Shown here: piece after piece, positions 32,519 to 41,238 of the stretch | Layout of the letters: each line of letters begins with the position of its first letter | Numbering within the stretch: position 1 is the first letter of the stretch | NCBI GenBank assembly: GCA_938084585.1 | Contig: CALKFF010000008.1 | Location: forward strand, 1 to 48,466 | Direction: 5' to 3' | Origin: an uncultured Flavobacteriales bacterium | Lineage (GTDB): Bacteria > Bacteroidota > Bacteroidia > Flavobacteriales_D > Sanyastnellaceae | Length of the DNA stretch: 48,466 nt | Notes under the pieces: generated by a model | What the model was told of the DNA's origin: nothing | The model's database searches: none | What the model saw: the letters and a program-made list of their open reading frames with translations, nothing else | Program-made: the position numbers and the translations under genes

Positions 32519-35077
32519 TCAAAGTTCACCCATGTTCATGCCGATGGAGAAGTGGAATTGCGCGCGGTCCATGTTGGGCACCGACTCGAGGTCGTCGAGC
32601 CGCCATCCGTAGTCCAGGCCGAGCAATCCAAACATCGGCAGGAAGATGCGCATCCCCACCCCTGCGGAACGGTACACTTGGAATGGATTGAACGCACGTG
32701 GGTCCTCCCAAGTATTCCCGCCCTCCAAAAATGCGAGGGTGTAAATGGTTGCACTCGGGTTGGTGCTCAGAGGGTAGCGCAGTTCCGCGCTGTACTTGGC
32801 CACCACCGGGGCGCCCGTGTTTCGGTCCGGGGCAGTCAAACTGAGGTCGTCGTACCCGCGCAAGTTCAAGATCTCCCTGCCGTCGAGGACGAAGCCGCTC
32901 AAGAACACCCCGCCGAGGTAGAACCGCTCGAAGGGGCTCAAGCCCGCCCGGCGGTTGTATTGGCCAATCAAGCCCACACCCGCGGCGGTGCGCAGGACCA
33001 AGGTCTTGGGGTTCTCACCCCCCGATTGGGTGAGCGGGGTGTACCATTCCGCCTTGACTTTCCACTTGTGGTATTCCACCCAGCGGTAGCGGGTTTGGTC
33101 GTCCACGGGCGATCCATCGGCGTTCTCGTAGTAGTCCAAAGGCCGGAAGGCGCTGTACGGCGGCGTCGCCTTGACGCTGACCTCCACGTTGGATCCCCAC
33201 GTGGGGAAGATGGGGTCGCTCACAGAATTCCGGCCCAACACTGCGGTGAGGGCCAAGTTGTTCGCGCGGCCGTTGGAGAAGCTGAAGAACGACCCGAAGT
33301 CGTTCAGGTTGAAGTGCTGGTAGGACAGCGAAGATTGGAACACGAACCAATCGTCTGGCTTCTTCCAGCGCTGGCCCAATCCGATTTGTGCGCCTGTGAT
33401 CTCCAAGGACGTGCGGGCCTCGTTGATTTGGTCCTCGATCATCTTGGGTTGGCCGTTGCTTTGAATCGACCGCCACACACTGACGCTGAGCGAGTTGGGC
33501 TTCTTGCCGCCCAACCAGGGCTCGGTGAAGCTGAAGTTGTAGCTCTGGAAGAAGAGGCCGTTGGATTGGGCCCTAAGCGACACCCGCTGGCCGTCCCCGG
33601 TGGGGATGGGCCGCCACGTGCCCTTCTTGAACATCTTCGAAGCCGCAAAATTGGTGAAGCTGATGCCGAGGGTGCCCACAACGCGGCCGCCACCCCAACC
33701 GCCGCTGAGTTCAATCTGGTCCGACGGCTTCTCCTCCACCGTGTACTCGATGTCCACCGTGCCGTCCTCCGGGTGCTGAATCGGATTCACCCCAAACGCT
33801 TCGGGGTTGAAGTAGCCCAACTGCGAAAGTTCACGCTGGGTGCGAATGATGTCCGTCCGGCTGAAGAGGTCGCCAGGGCGCGTACGTATCTCGCGGTAGA
33901 CCACGTGGTCGTTCGTCTTGGAATTGCCTTGCACAATGACCCGGCCAATTCGGAATTGCTGGCCCTCCATCATGCGCACCTCGATGTCGATGGTGTCACC
34001 CACCACCCGCTTTTCGATGGGCCGCGCCTGGAACGTGAGGTACCCGTCGTCTTGGTAGAGTGAGCTCAAATCCAGCCCTTTTGGGTCCATGAACACCCGC
34101 GTTTCCAAGCGTTCCAAGCTGAACACCTCTCCACGTTGGATGTCCAGCAAGCTGTCCAGTTGGGTGGTCCGGTACTTCGTGTTGCCCGTGAACGTGATGT
34201 CGCCGAAGTAGAAGGGGTTGCCTTCCTCCACGTACACGTCCAGCTTGACTTGCCCTTCGTCGTTCCGGCTCAAGCTGTCGCCCAAGATGCGGGCGTTTCT
34301 GTACCCTTGCCCGTGGTAGTGGTTGACCACACCTTGCAGGTCAGACTGGAAGGAATTCTCAAGGAATTTTGAAGGCTTGTAAAACCGCCACCACTTGCGG
34401 GCTTTGGTCTCCTTCATTTTCCGAGCCAACAACTCCGCGTCGAAGGCCTCCACCCCGTGGAACACGATTTCGTCCACCTTGACCTTTTCGCCTTTGTCAA
34501 TGTGGATGCGGAGTTTGGCCCCGTTGGCAAACAGCGTGTCAGGCTGCTGCTCCATGGCGATGTCGACGTCCAAAAAGCCCTTGTCCACATAGTGGTCGCG
34601 GATGCGCTTGGTGGCCACCGCCAACACGTTGTCGTCCAGGATGCGGCCCGTCAACAGGTCGATCTTGCCCTTCACCGTTTCTTGCTCGGAGCGGTTCACC
34701 CCGGCGATGCTGTACCTGGTCAAACGTGGGAGTTCTTGCACCCGAATGACCAGATAGACGTCCCGGTCGCGCACTTCGGCCACTTCAATTTGGATGTCGG
34801 AGAACAAGTCCTGGGCCCAAAGTCCCGTGACCGCCCGGCGGATGTCGTCCCCAGGGATTTCGACCTCCTGCCCCACCTGAAGTGAACTGAAGAGCTTGAT
34901 GGCCTGGACATCTGTGTACTCGGCCCCGAGCACCGTCAACCCCGCAATCTTGTAGGTGTTGGTCAGCTTCAGGTCAATGAGGTCCTCCTGCCCTTGCACC
35001 AGGTTGGGCAACGATGCCCCTGTGGCCACGCAACATGCGAAAACGACGCGCAGCAACCACATTCTCACACAATCCAT
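32519..35077 (-). CDS. bamA: Outer-membrane protein assembly factor BamA
   Basis: BamA inserts beta-barrels into the outer membrane. The 852 residues have a signal peptide (about 1-28), five POTRA domains (about 35-420; the first reads YKIAGLTVLGAEYTDVQAI) and a 16-strand Omp85 barrel (about 440-852). Strand regions such as QIELSGGWGGGRVVGTLGISF, GGVFLSGFVLDG and LNLRGYDD are typical. The protein ends in MNMGEL rather than a terminal aromatic residue. The ATG at 35077 shares a base with the uppS stop (TGATG), so the genes are translationally coupled. The tandem OmpH chaperone genes follow. Confidence 0.95.
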   Translation of the reverse strand: MDCVRMWLLRVVFACCVATGASLPNLVQGQEDLIDLKLTNTYKIAGLTVLGAEYTDVQAIKLFSSLQVGQEVEIPGDDIRRAVTGLWAQDLFSDIQIEVAEVRDRDVYLVIRVQELPRLTRYSIAGVNRSEQETVKGKIDLLTGRILDDNVLAVATKRIRDHYVDKGFLDVDIAMEQQPDTLFANGAKLRIHIDKGEKVKVDEIVFHGVEAFDAELLARKMKETKARKWWRFYKPSKFLENSFQSDLQGVVNHYHGQGYRNARILGDSLSRNDEGQVKLDVYVEEGNPFYFGDITFTGNTKYRTTQLDSLLDIQRGEVFSLERLETRVFMDPKGLDLSSLYQDDGYLTFQARPIEKRVVGDTIDIEVRMMEGQQFRIGRVIVQGNSKTNDHVVYREIRTRPGDLFSRTDIIRTQRELSQLGYFNPEAFGVNPIQHPEDGTVDIEYTVEEKPSDQIELSGGWGGGRVVGTLGISFTNFAASKMFKKGTWRPIPTGDGQRVSLRAQSNGLFFQSYNFSFTEPWLGGKKPNSLSVSVWRSIQSNGQPKMIEDQINEARTSLEITGAQIGLGQRWKKPDDWFVFQSSLSYQHFNLNDFGSFFSFSNGRANNLALTAVLGRNSVSDPIFPTWGSNVEVSVKATPPYSAFRPLDYYENADGSPVDDQTRYRWVEYHKWKVKAEWYTPLTQSGGENPKTLVLRTAAGVGLIGQYNRRAGLSPFERFYLGGVFLSGFVLDGREILNLRGYDDLSLTAPDRNTGAPVVAKYSAELRYPLSTNPSATIYTLAFLEGGNTWEDPRAFNPFQVYRSAGVGMRIFLPMFGLLGLDYGWRLDDLESVPNMDRAQFHFSIGMNMGEL

Positions 35078-35850
35078 CAGGTCTGGGGCAAATTGGGAAC
35101 GGCGCCAAAACGGCGTTCTCGGTTTTGAAAATCTCGGATGGCTTCGAAGAAATGCTCTCTCCGGAAGTCGGGCCAAAGCACGGACGTGAAGTGGAACTCG
35201 GCATACGCCAATTGCCACAACATGAAGTTGCTGATGCGGTGCTCTCCCGAGGTCCGAATCATCAATTCAGGGTCCGGCAAGTCGGCCGTCTGCAGGTACT
35301 TGTCGATGGTGCTGGGAAGGATCTCGTCTTGCCGCAAGCCGTCTTGCATCATGCCTCGGATGGCCTCCACCATCTCCCACTTGGCGCTGTAGCTCAACGC
35401 CAAAATCAAATCCAAATGCACCTCGCCGGTGAAGTCTTCTTGGGCGCGAATCAATTCGTTTTGGCAGGCCTTGGGCAGGGACGACACGTCGCCAATGGTG
35501 CGCAACCGCACACCTTTGCTGGCCAGCTCACGGGTCTCCCGGACGAGGGACTGCACCAGCAAATCCATGAGCGCGTCGACTTCCTCCTTGGGACGGTTCC
35601 AGTTTTCTGTGCTGAAGGCGTAGAGCGTGAGGTGCCGAACCCCGCACTCGCGGGCGGCTTCCACCGTGGCCCGCACGGACTCCACGCCGTGGGCGTGGCC
35701 AAAGACACGGGCTTCTCCGCGACGCTTGGCCCAGCGGCCGTTCCCGTCCATGATCACCGCCACGTGCTCAGGCACCCTGTTGGGGTCGATGCCAGCCGCC
35801 CTGAGCACGCGCTCGCGGGCCTCGTCAGAATGTGCCTGAGGGGTCGTCAT
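35077..35850 (-). CDS. uppS: Undecaprenyl diphosphate synthase (cis-prenyltransferase)
   Basis: UppS adds eight isopentenyl units to farnesyl diphosphate to make the C55 lipid carrier for peptidoglycan and O-antigen. The 257 residues have the catalytic VAVIMDGNGRWAKRRG (D35) and GHAHGVESVR near the N-terminus, LYAFSTENWNRP in the middle, and the C-terminal DPELMIRTSGEHRISNFMLWQLAYAEFHFT. The start at 35850 overlaps the stop of the preceding porG-like gene (ATGA); a longer in-frame start upstream would run into that gene. The operon order porG-uppS-bamA is a Bacteroidota hallmark. Confidence 0.96.
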   Translation of the reverse strand: MTTPQAHSDEARERVLRAAGIDPNRVPEHVAVIMDGNGRWAKRRGEARVFGHAHGVESVRATVEAARECGVRHLTLYAFSTENWNRPKEEVDALMDLLVQSLVRETRELASKGVRLRTIGDVSSLPKACQNELIRAQEDFTGEVHLDLILALSYSAKWEMVEAIRGMMQDGLRQDEILPSTIDKYLQTADLPDPELMIRTSGEHRISNFMLWQLAYAEFHFTSVLWPDFRREHFFEAIRDFQNRERRFGAVPNLPQT

Positions 35851-36722
35851 TGCTCCCAGCAAGTTGTGGCTTTTTTGCTCACGCGAAAACCCAAAGAGAC
35901 CAAAAAGTAGCCGTACCGGTCGTTCCGTCCAGGGTCGCCCCGTTGGAGCCCGGCAATGGACTGTCCCACCGCCAATTCGCGGTCCTCGGCGCGGTCGGCG
36001 AACTCGACCGCCGTTTGGCCTCGCGCCTCACGCAACAACGACGGATTCATGTACACCGTGCTGACGTCGTCGAGGTAATCGGTCCACACCTTCCGCGCGC
36101 CCCACTCCAACTGGAGGGACATGGCCTCGCCCAAAGTGCCTTTGATGCCGATGCCATAGGGGACGGCGACGCCCCAGTTCAGGTAGTTTTCCACCTCCTC
36201 AAACCACCCTTGCCCCTCGGTTCCGAGCGGCTGCAACGGTTGCCAATTGCCCAAGCGGTCTTGCGCCTCGGGGTCGTGGGTGTACACGGCCAAACCTGCA
36301 AACAGGAAGGGAACCATCCGTTTCATGGGACGGCCCACCACGTGGTCGCGGTAGTTCAACTCCCCGAGCAACGCATATTCCCGCAGGTCGTTGCGGAAAT
36401 GCAAGTTGCGCTCTTGCTGCCATGCGTTGGGGTGGTCTACGTCCCACATTTCAATCATGCCGCGGAGGTATTGCCCCCGAATGGACAAGCGGCTGTTGAG
36501 GTTGTGCCTGTAGAAGGCCCCTTGGGACACGTGGGACATGCCCCGGAACATGTTGGTCGGGTTCAAATCGCCGGTGTACCACGCCGACCCCAATTGGAAT
36601 GCAATTTCCTTGCTGGCGCCGCGTCGGTTGAACTGGGCGAACACCTCCAAGCCAAGGACCATGAGGGCCACAACCAAGGTGCTGCGCAGGGCAACATGCG
36701 ATGTGAATGTGCAGGTGTGCAT
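35847..36722 (-). CDS. DUF6089/PorG-like outer-membrane protein
   Basis: The 291 residues start with a signal peptide (about 1-30, ending near EVFA-Q) and contain amphipathic strands with motifs of the DUF6089 family. The mature start ASKEIAFQLGSAWYTGDLNP is followed by YRHNLNSRLSIRGQY and GIGIKGTLGEAMSLQLEWG. PorG of Porphyromonas gingivalis, a T9SS outer-membrane component, belongs to this group and also neighbours the uppS-bamA block. That the protein serves T9SS here is an inference supported by a T9SS cargo in the window. The C-terminal extension (KKATTCWEQ) overlaps the uppS start. ATG 36722 is preferred over a TTG at 36734. Confidence 0.82.
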   Translation of the reverse strand: MHTCTFTSHVALRSTLVVALMVLGLEVFAQFNRRGASKEIAFQLGSAWYTGDLNPTNMFRGMSHVSQGAFYRHNLNSRLSIRGQYLRGMIEMWDVDHPNAWQQERNLHFRNDLREYALLGELNYRDHVVGRPMKRMVPFLFAGLAVYTHDPEAQDRLGNWQPLQPLGTEGQGWFEEVENYLNWGVAVPYGIGIKGTLGEAMSLQLEWGARKVWTDYLDDVSTVYMNPSLLREARGQTAVEFADRAEDRELAVGQSIAGLQRGDPGRNDRYGYFLVSLGFRVSKKATTCWEQ

Positions 36723-36764
36723 CGTGAGGTACAACGCTCGAAATTACGGGGGATTGCCCTGAAT

Positions 36765-37646
36765 TCAGCGCTCCCGCGGGTCGAGTCCCCAATGCATTTT
36801 TTGCCGAACCGTGGAAAAAAAGTTTTGGTGTTCCAGGTTGATCAACGTGATGCTGAATCCGGCGCGGCGAATGCGCACTTCTTGCTTGGGTTCAAGGGGG
36901 AAAGAACGGCTGTCCAAGCTGAGCAAAAACTGCGCATCTCGGCCGTCGGCCATCAAGGTGATCTCCTGGTCCAGCGGGACGACAAGCGGTCGGTCGTTCA
37001 GGTTGTGGGGCGCCACCGGCGTCACGATGGCCACGTCGGCGCTGGGGTGCACAATGGGCCCTCCCGCGCTCAGGGAGTACGCGGTCGACCCGGTGGGCGT
37101 GCTGACGAGCAGGCCGTCAGCCCAATACGTGTTCACAAAATGATCGCCCCGGTGGACGTCCACGACCACCATGCTCGCGGTGTCCCGTTTGTGAATCACC
37201 ACTTCGTTCAAGGCGTACGGAAACTCGCCCAAGGACATCGGCTGGCCGTCGATGTGGACTTCCAACAAGGCGCGCTCCTCGGTCCAGGTCGCCCCGGCCA
37301 CAAGGGCGTCCATGGCCAAGTCGAATTCCTCCATCGCCACGTTGCTCAAGAACCCGAGTCGGCCTGTGTTGACGCCCAAGATGGGCACCTTGCCTTGCCG
37401 CACGAGGGTGGCCGCTTCGAGCACTGTGCCGTCCCCCCCGAAGGCGAGCAACAACTCCGTGCCTTCGGGCACCTCCCCGTCAAATGCCTGAAACGCGGCC
37501 GGCACAGCCATGTGGTCGTTCAGCTCAGACAAATACGCTTGGCTGATCCAGGGCGAGGCATCCAACTGCAGCACACGTTGAAACGCTTCCCTCAGCGCTT
37601 CGGCATCGTTGGGCGACACCGCTTTTCCAAAAATGGCAATCCGCAT
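36765..37646 (-). CDS. nadK: NAD kinase
   Basis: NadK phosphorylates NAD+ to NADP+. The 293 residues carry the GGDGT motif (70-74) in [13 protein letters not shown] and the conserved NE/D motif in [11 protein letters not shown]. The [20 protein letters not shown] stretch completes the active site. It lies 11 bases after the CBS-ACT gene and 42 bases before the porG-like gene, the usual Bacteroidota order. Confidence 0.95.
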   Translation of the reverse strand: MRIAIFGKAVSPNDAEALREAFQRVLQLDASPWISQAYLSELNDHMAVPAAFQAFDGEVPEGTELLLAFGGDGTVLEAATLVRQGKVPILGVNTGRLGFLSNVAMEEFDLAMDALVAGATWTEERALLEVHIDGQPMSLGEFPYALNEVVIHKRDTASMVVVDVHRGDHFVNTYWADGLLVSTPTGSTAYSLSAGGPIVHPSADVAIVTPVAPHNLNDRPLVVPLDQEITLMADGRDAQFLLSLDSRSFPLEPKQEVRIRRAGFSITLINLEHQNFFSTVRQKMHWGLDPRER

Positions 37647-37657
37647 GGCGTGGGGGT

Positions 37658-38308
37658 TCAGGGTTCGAGGTAGCGCATGAACGCGTCAAAACGCGCCCGC
37701 ATTTCATCTTCCACCTCCGGCGCGTTGTGGAAGCTTTGGACTGTGTACTCGTGCCGCTGCAACATGGCCAACAACGACTCAATCTCTTCTGTGTTCACCT
37801 TGAAGGTGACCTCCAAACGTTCGCTGTCTTCCACCGCAGCGACGTTCAAGCTCGTCACTTGGGCGCCGTCCGATTCGACCAACCGCACCAATTCGGCGGG
37901 GCTCAAATCTTTGGGCAAGACCTCCAGCACAATCGTGCTGCCTGGGAAGCCCCAACCGGCGCGTTTGGCCAAAAAACGCATGACAGAAGACCGGTCCACC
38001 GCGCCGCGGTACAACCCACGATGCACCACTGGAAGCACATCCACGTCCGACCAGCCCATGCGGGCCACCACGTCGTACAAGTGCAAGTCCATGCCAATGG
38101 ATTCTTGGTCCAGACGGGCCTCGGCAATGAGGGCCATGTCGTCCATTTCCAGGAGCTCCGCCTCCGACACCGTCCCCTTGAAGACGTCTTCCTCCACCAC
38201 GGGCAAATGCATGACTTTGCATTCGTCCATGACCGTCAACGCCCGGGACACCGGGTCGGTCAGTGCAAGGACCGGAAGGTCCATTGTGAGGATTCTCTGG
38301 GCGCGCAT
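37658..38308 (-). CDS. CBS-pair and ACT domain protein, AcuB-like
   Basis: The 216 residues have two CBS domains (about 1-120; [20 protein letters not shown] and the second repeat ending [16 protein letters not shown]) and an ACT-like domain (about 128-205; [21 protein letters not shown]). Such proteins sense nucleotides or amino acids and regulate partners, but the ligand is not known. The gene is first in the operon leading to nadK and the envelope genes, the same order as in many Bacteroidota. The start at 38308 is chosen over an internal Met at 38284 because the first CBS strand needs the upstream residues and a TACCTTTG element lies 22 bases before it. Confidence 0.82.
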   Translation of the reverse strand: MRAQRILTMDLPVLALTDPVSRALTVMDECKVMHLPVVEEDVFKGTVSEAELLEMDDMALIAEARLDQESIGMDLHLYDVVARMGWSDVDVLPVVHRGLYRGAVDRSSVMRFLAKRAGWGFPGSTIVLEVLPKDLSPAELVRLVESDGAQVTSLNVAAVEDSERLEVTFKVNTEEIESLLAMLQRHEYTVQSFHNAPEVEDEMRARFDAFMRYLEP

Positions 38309-38312
38309 GGCG

Positions 38313-38320
38313 TACTTTCG
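38313..38320 (+). promoter_or_regulatory. Possible -7 element for pdxJ
   Basis: TACTTTCG is close to TAnnTTTG and lies 21 bases before the pdxJ ATG. It overlaps the predicted leader of the divergent CBS-ACT gene. Confidence 0.35.
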
Positions 38321-38330
38321 CGAAGCATAC

Positions 38331-38338
38331 CAAAGGTA
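38331..38338 (-). promoter_or_regulatory. -7 element for the CBS-nadK-porG-uppS-bamA operon
   Basis: On the minus strand TACCTTTG matches exactly, with a TTG 20 bases upstream. It predicts a leader of about 17 nt before the ATG at 38308. It lies between the pdxJ element and the pdxJ start, so the two divergent promoters are interleaved. Confidence 0.58.
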
Positions 38339-38341
38339 AGG

Positions 38342-39055
38342 ATGACAAGGCTCAGCGTCAACGTGAACAAGATCGCCACCCTGCGCAACGCACGGGGCGG
38401 AACGGAACCGAATGTGGTCGAAGCCGCCGTGCGCATCCAGCAATTTGGGGCCCAAGGCATCACCGTGCACCCCCGCCCCGACGGCCGGCACATCACCTAC
38501 GCCGACGTCCATGCGCTCAAGCCTGTGGTGCACACCGAATTCAACATCGAAGGGTATCCCTCCGACGACTTTGTGGCCCTGGTGTGCGAGGTGCAGCCTG
38601 CCCAGGTGACCTTGGTGCCTGACGCCCCGGACGTGTTGACGAGCAACGCCGGATGGCAAGTGACGGAGCATGGAGACATGTTGCGCGACGTCCTGGTCAC
38701 GTTCAAGGAACGTGGCATTCGGACCAGCCTGTTCGTCGAGACCAACCGGGCGCAAATCGAAGCCGCAGCCGCCGCCGGCGCGGACCGCATCGAGCTGTAC
38801 ACCGAATCCTACGCTGTCCGTCACCGCGACTTGGGTGCGGAAGCCGCATCCCCCTACGCAGAAGCGGCCCGGTGGGCCCACCAAGCAGGACTGGGCGTCA
38901 ACGCCGGGCACGACTTGAACCTGGACAACCTCGCCGACTTTGGACGGGAAGTGCCCCACCTGGACGAGGTCAGCATCGGCCACGCCTTGATCGCCGACGC
39001 CTTGTACTTGGGCTTGTCCAACGCCGTGGCCCAATACCGCGCATGTCTGGGCTGA
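38342..39055 (+). CDS. pdxJ: Pyridoxine 5'-phosphate synthase
   Basis: PdxJ condenses 1-deoxyxylulose 5-phosphate with 3-amino-2-oxopropyl phosphate to pyridoxine 5'-phosphate. The 237 residues form a TIM barrel of normal length. Conserved stretches are [49 protein letters not shown], and the C-terminal [12 protein letters not shown] and [17 protein letters not shown] made here would serve the CysM-type enzyme. The last 13 bases overlap the next gene's start. Confidence 0.95.
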   Translation: MTRLSVNVNKIATLRNARGGTEPNVVEAAVRIQQFGAQGITVHPRPDGRHITYADVHALKPVVHTEFNIEGYPSDDFVALVCEVQPAQVTLVPDAPDVLTSNAGWQVTEHGDMLRDVLVTFKERGIRTSLFVETNRAQIEAAAAAGADRIELYTESYAVRHRDLGAEAASPYAEAARWAHQAGLGVNAGHDLNLDNLADFGREVPHLDEVSIGHALIADALYLGLSNAVAQYRACLG

Positions 39056-39825
39056 CCCTCCACGCCCGGCATTTGGCCTGCAGCCAAGGGGACGCAGGGC
39101 ACCTCATCGTCCTCCACGGGTTGCTCGGAAGCAGCGACAACTGGCAAACCCTTGGCAAACGCTACGCCTCCCACCACCACGTGTGGATGCTCGACGCCCG
39201 AAACCACGGCCGCAGCCCTCATGCCCCGAGCCACACCTACACGGAGATGGCCGAGGATGTCGTGCGGTTCATGGTCGCCCAGGGCATCGCCAAAGCCTCG
39301 TTTTTGGGGCACAGCATGGGGGGCAAAACCGTGCTGACCCTGTCCCAACACCACCCCGGACGCATGGAACGCATGGTCGTGGCGGACATCGCTGCGCGGG
39401 CGTACACGCCACACCACGGGCCCATCTTTGACGCCCTCCTGGGCACCCAGCCCAGCGAAGCCTCCTCGCGTGACGAGGTTCAAGCGCAACTGACCCAAGC
39501 CCTCGGGCCGGATCCCGTGCTTGTGCCGTTCCTGATGAAAGGCCTGCATCGCCGGAAAGAGGGCGGATTCGCCTGGCGGTTCAATGTGCCCGTGCTGAAA
39601 GAAGCGTTGTCCAGTGTGGTGGGTGAAGTGGGGTTGGGCATGAACACACTCCCCGCTTTGTTCATCCGTGGCGGCGACAGCCCTTACGTGTCGGACGAGG
39701 ACCTGGACCTCATGGCGGACCAATTCGTGCACATGGACGACCACACCATCGACGGGGTGGGCCACTGGTTGCACGCCCAGGCGCCCGACGAATTTTACGA
39801 GGTCACTGCCGACTTCTTGGCGTAG
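39043..39825 (+). CDS. Alpha/beta hydrolase, YbfF-like esterase
   Basis: The 260 residues have the alpha/beta-hydrolase order: oxyanion-hole [12 protein letters not shown] (about 24-35), DARNHGRS, and the nucleophile elbow GHSMGGKT (Ser near residue 97). The final catalytic His is in [11 protein letters not shown] near the C-terminus. The LLGSSDNW and [10 protein letters not shown] motifs are characteristic of the YbfF group of acyl-CoA/ester hydrolases. The natural substrate is unknown. The ATG at 39043 lies inside the pdxJ end, suggesting coupling. The 3' end overlaps the convergent trhO by 23 bases. Confidence 0.87.
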   Translation: MSGLTLHARHLACSQGDAGHLIVLHGLLGSSDNWQTLGKRYASHHHVWMLDARNHGRSPHAPSHTYTEMAEDVVRFMVAQGIAKASFLGHSMGGKTVLTLSQHHPGRMERMVVADIAARAYTPHHGPIFDALLGTQPSEASSRDEVQAQLTQALGPDPVLVPFLMKGLHRRKEGGFAWRFNVPVLKEALSSVVGEVGLGMNTLPALFIRGGDSPYVSDEDLDLMADQFVHMDDHTIDGVGHWLHAQAPDEFYEVTADFLA

Positions 39826-40849
39826 GAGCCTCCTCGGGGTTCAGGCCTTTGTGGTCCGACATGAATCCCCCACGTGCTTTGGTGCCTTTGCGCTTGGTTT
39901 TTTGCTCTTCCTCCGGCAACTCGATGAACGACTTGCACGGCTCGCTGCAGGTGTGCTTGAGGGCCTCTCCGCAAGATGAGCACTGGATCATCAAGATGTT
40001 GCAGGTGGGGTTGGCGCAATTCACGTGGTCGTCGCAAGGCGCCCCGCACGTGTGGCACTTGGCGATGACGTCGTCCGAAATCCGCTCGGCCAAACGTTCG
40101 TCGAACACGAAGTTCTTGCCCACAAACTTGTTGCGAAGGCCTGACGCCTTGGCTTGGCGCGTGTACTCGATGATGCCGCCCTCCAGTTGGTGGACGTTGG
40201 GGAACCCTTTGTGCTTGAGGTAGGCGCTGGCCTTCTCGCACCGAATGCCACCCGTGCAGTACATCACGATGTTGGCGTCTTTCTTGTCTTGCAACATGTC
40301 CTCGACCAAGGCGATTTCCTCCCTGAAGGTGTTCACGTCAGGACAAATGGCGCCTTCGAAATGCCCCACTTCGCTTTCGTACGCGTTGCGCATGTCGATG
40401 AGGACCGTGTCTTCTTGGTCGGTCAGGTCGTTGAATTGGTCTGCCTTCAGGTGCTCGCCGCAATCGGTCACGTCGAATGTGTCGTCGTTCAGTCCGTCGG
40501 CCACAATTTTCTCCTTCACCCGGACAATCAGCTTGAAGAAACTCTTGCCCTGTTCCACCGCCACATTCAACCTCAGGTTGGGCAGCCAACCCAAGTTGTC
40601 CAGGTGCGCTTTGAACTCCTCAAAACGGTCGGTCGGCACGGAGATCTGGGCGTTGATGCCTTCGCTGGCCACGTAGGTTCGGCCCAACACGCCCAACTCC
40701 TCCCACGCCGCGTACAATTGGTTCCTCGTCAAAGCGGGGTTTTCCAAGTGGACGTACCTGTAAAAGCTGAGCGTGGTGCGAGGCACATTGTCCTGCTCCA
40801 TTCGCGCCATCAACACCCTGCGGTCCTCTTTGTTGTGCCTCCGTTTCAT
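39803..40849 (-). CDS. trhO: tRNA uridine 5-hydroxylase, rhodanese family (YceA/TrhO)
   Basis: TrhO hydroxylates U34 of certain tRNAs in the wobble-base cmo5U/mo5U pathway. The 348 residues have an N-terminal acylphosphatase-like domain (about 25-125; VASEGINAQISVP) and a rhodanese domain (about 135-240) with the active Cys in MYCTGGIRCEKASAYL. A Cys-rich C-terminus with CxxC pairs (CHTCGAPC, CSSCGEAL) may bind zinc. The start at 40849 is chosen because a TACCTTTG element ends seven bases upstream; the longer open frame beyond it is antisense to the small ORF at 40979. Confidence 0.93.
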   Translation of the reverse strand: MKRRHNKEDRRVLMARMEQDNVPRTTLSFYRYVHLENPALTRNQLYAAWEELGVLGRTYVASEGINAQISVPTDRFEEFKAHLDNLGWLPNLRLNVAVEQGKSFFKLIVRVKEKIVADGLNDDTFDVTDCGEHLKADQFNDLTDQEDTVLIDMRNAYESEVGHFEGAICPDVNTFREEIALVEDMLQDKKDANIVMYCTGGIRCEKASAYLKHKGFPNVHQLEGGIIEYTRQAKASGLRNKFVGKNFVFDERLAERISDDVIAKCHTCGAPCDDHVNCANPTCNILMIQCSSCGEALKHTCSEPCKSFIELPEEEQKTKRKGTKARGGFMSDHKGLNPEEAPTPRSRQ

Positions 40850-40856
40850 TCCGTGA

Positions 40857-40864
40857 CAAAGGTA
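40857..40864 (-). promoter_or_regulatory. -7 element for trhO
   Basis: On the minus strand TACCTTTG matches exactly and ends seven bases before the trhO ATG, so the leader would be only a few nucleotides. Confidence 0.58.
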
Positions 40865-40978
40865 CGCCAAGCCCAAACCTGCTGCCCTGACGCCGCATTT
40901 TGGATTTCTTGACACGGTCGTGACGGCCCCCGGGAGCCCTTGGCCACAACTTTGCACCACACCTTCCACATCAATGAC

Positions 40979-41173
40979 ATGCTGGACTTTTGCAAAACCG
41001 TGCTGACCCGAGTCAGCTTTGACCAACGGCTCTTCGCCAAGGAACTGAAGAAGAGCTTCAAGTGGCTCTCCCGCGAGGATGCCGAGACCCTGCGCCAATG
41101 GGCTATGATGCAGTACCGCCACAAGTACGCCCACCTCATCGCCACCACCTTCGCGGCTGCGCAAGTCATGTGA
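40979..41173 (+). CDS. Small protein of unknown function (64 aa)
   Basis: The peptide starts MLDFCKTVLTRVSFDQRLFA and continues with a Lys-rich helix KELKKSFKWLSREDAETLRQ. It is predicted helical, with no signal peptide or membrane segment. Its composition is protein-like, and I recall similar short ORFs opening with a phenylalanine-rich KTVLxxVSFD motif in other Bacteroidota, but cannot check this. A CAACTTTG 25 bases upstream (40947-40954) is a possible -7 element with one mismatch. It lies between trhO and the T9SS cargo gene, divergent from the former. An earlier in-frame ATG at 40940 is less likely. Confidence 0.6.
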   Translation: MLDFCKTVLTRVSFDQRLFAKELKKSFKWLSREDAETLRQWAMMQYRHKYAHLIATTFAAAQVM

Positions 41174-41206
41174 CTTGGGTCGCACGCAGGATGCAACCGC
41201 TTCGCG

Positions 41207-41214
41207 TATTTTTG
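41207..41214 (+). promoter_or_regulatory. -7 element for the T9SS cargo gene
   Basis: TATTTTTG matches TAnnTTTG exactly and lies 24 bases before the ATG at 41239, giving a leader of about 20 nt. No -33 TTTG is seen. Confidence 0.5.
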
Positions 41215-41238
41215 GGTTGTTCCTGAAAATCACGCGAC

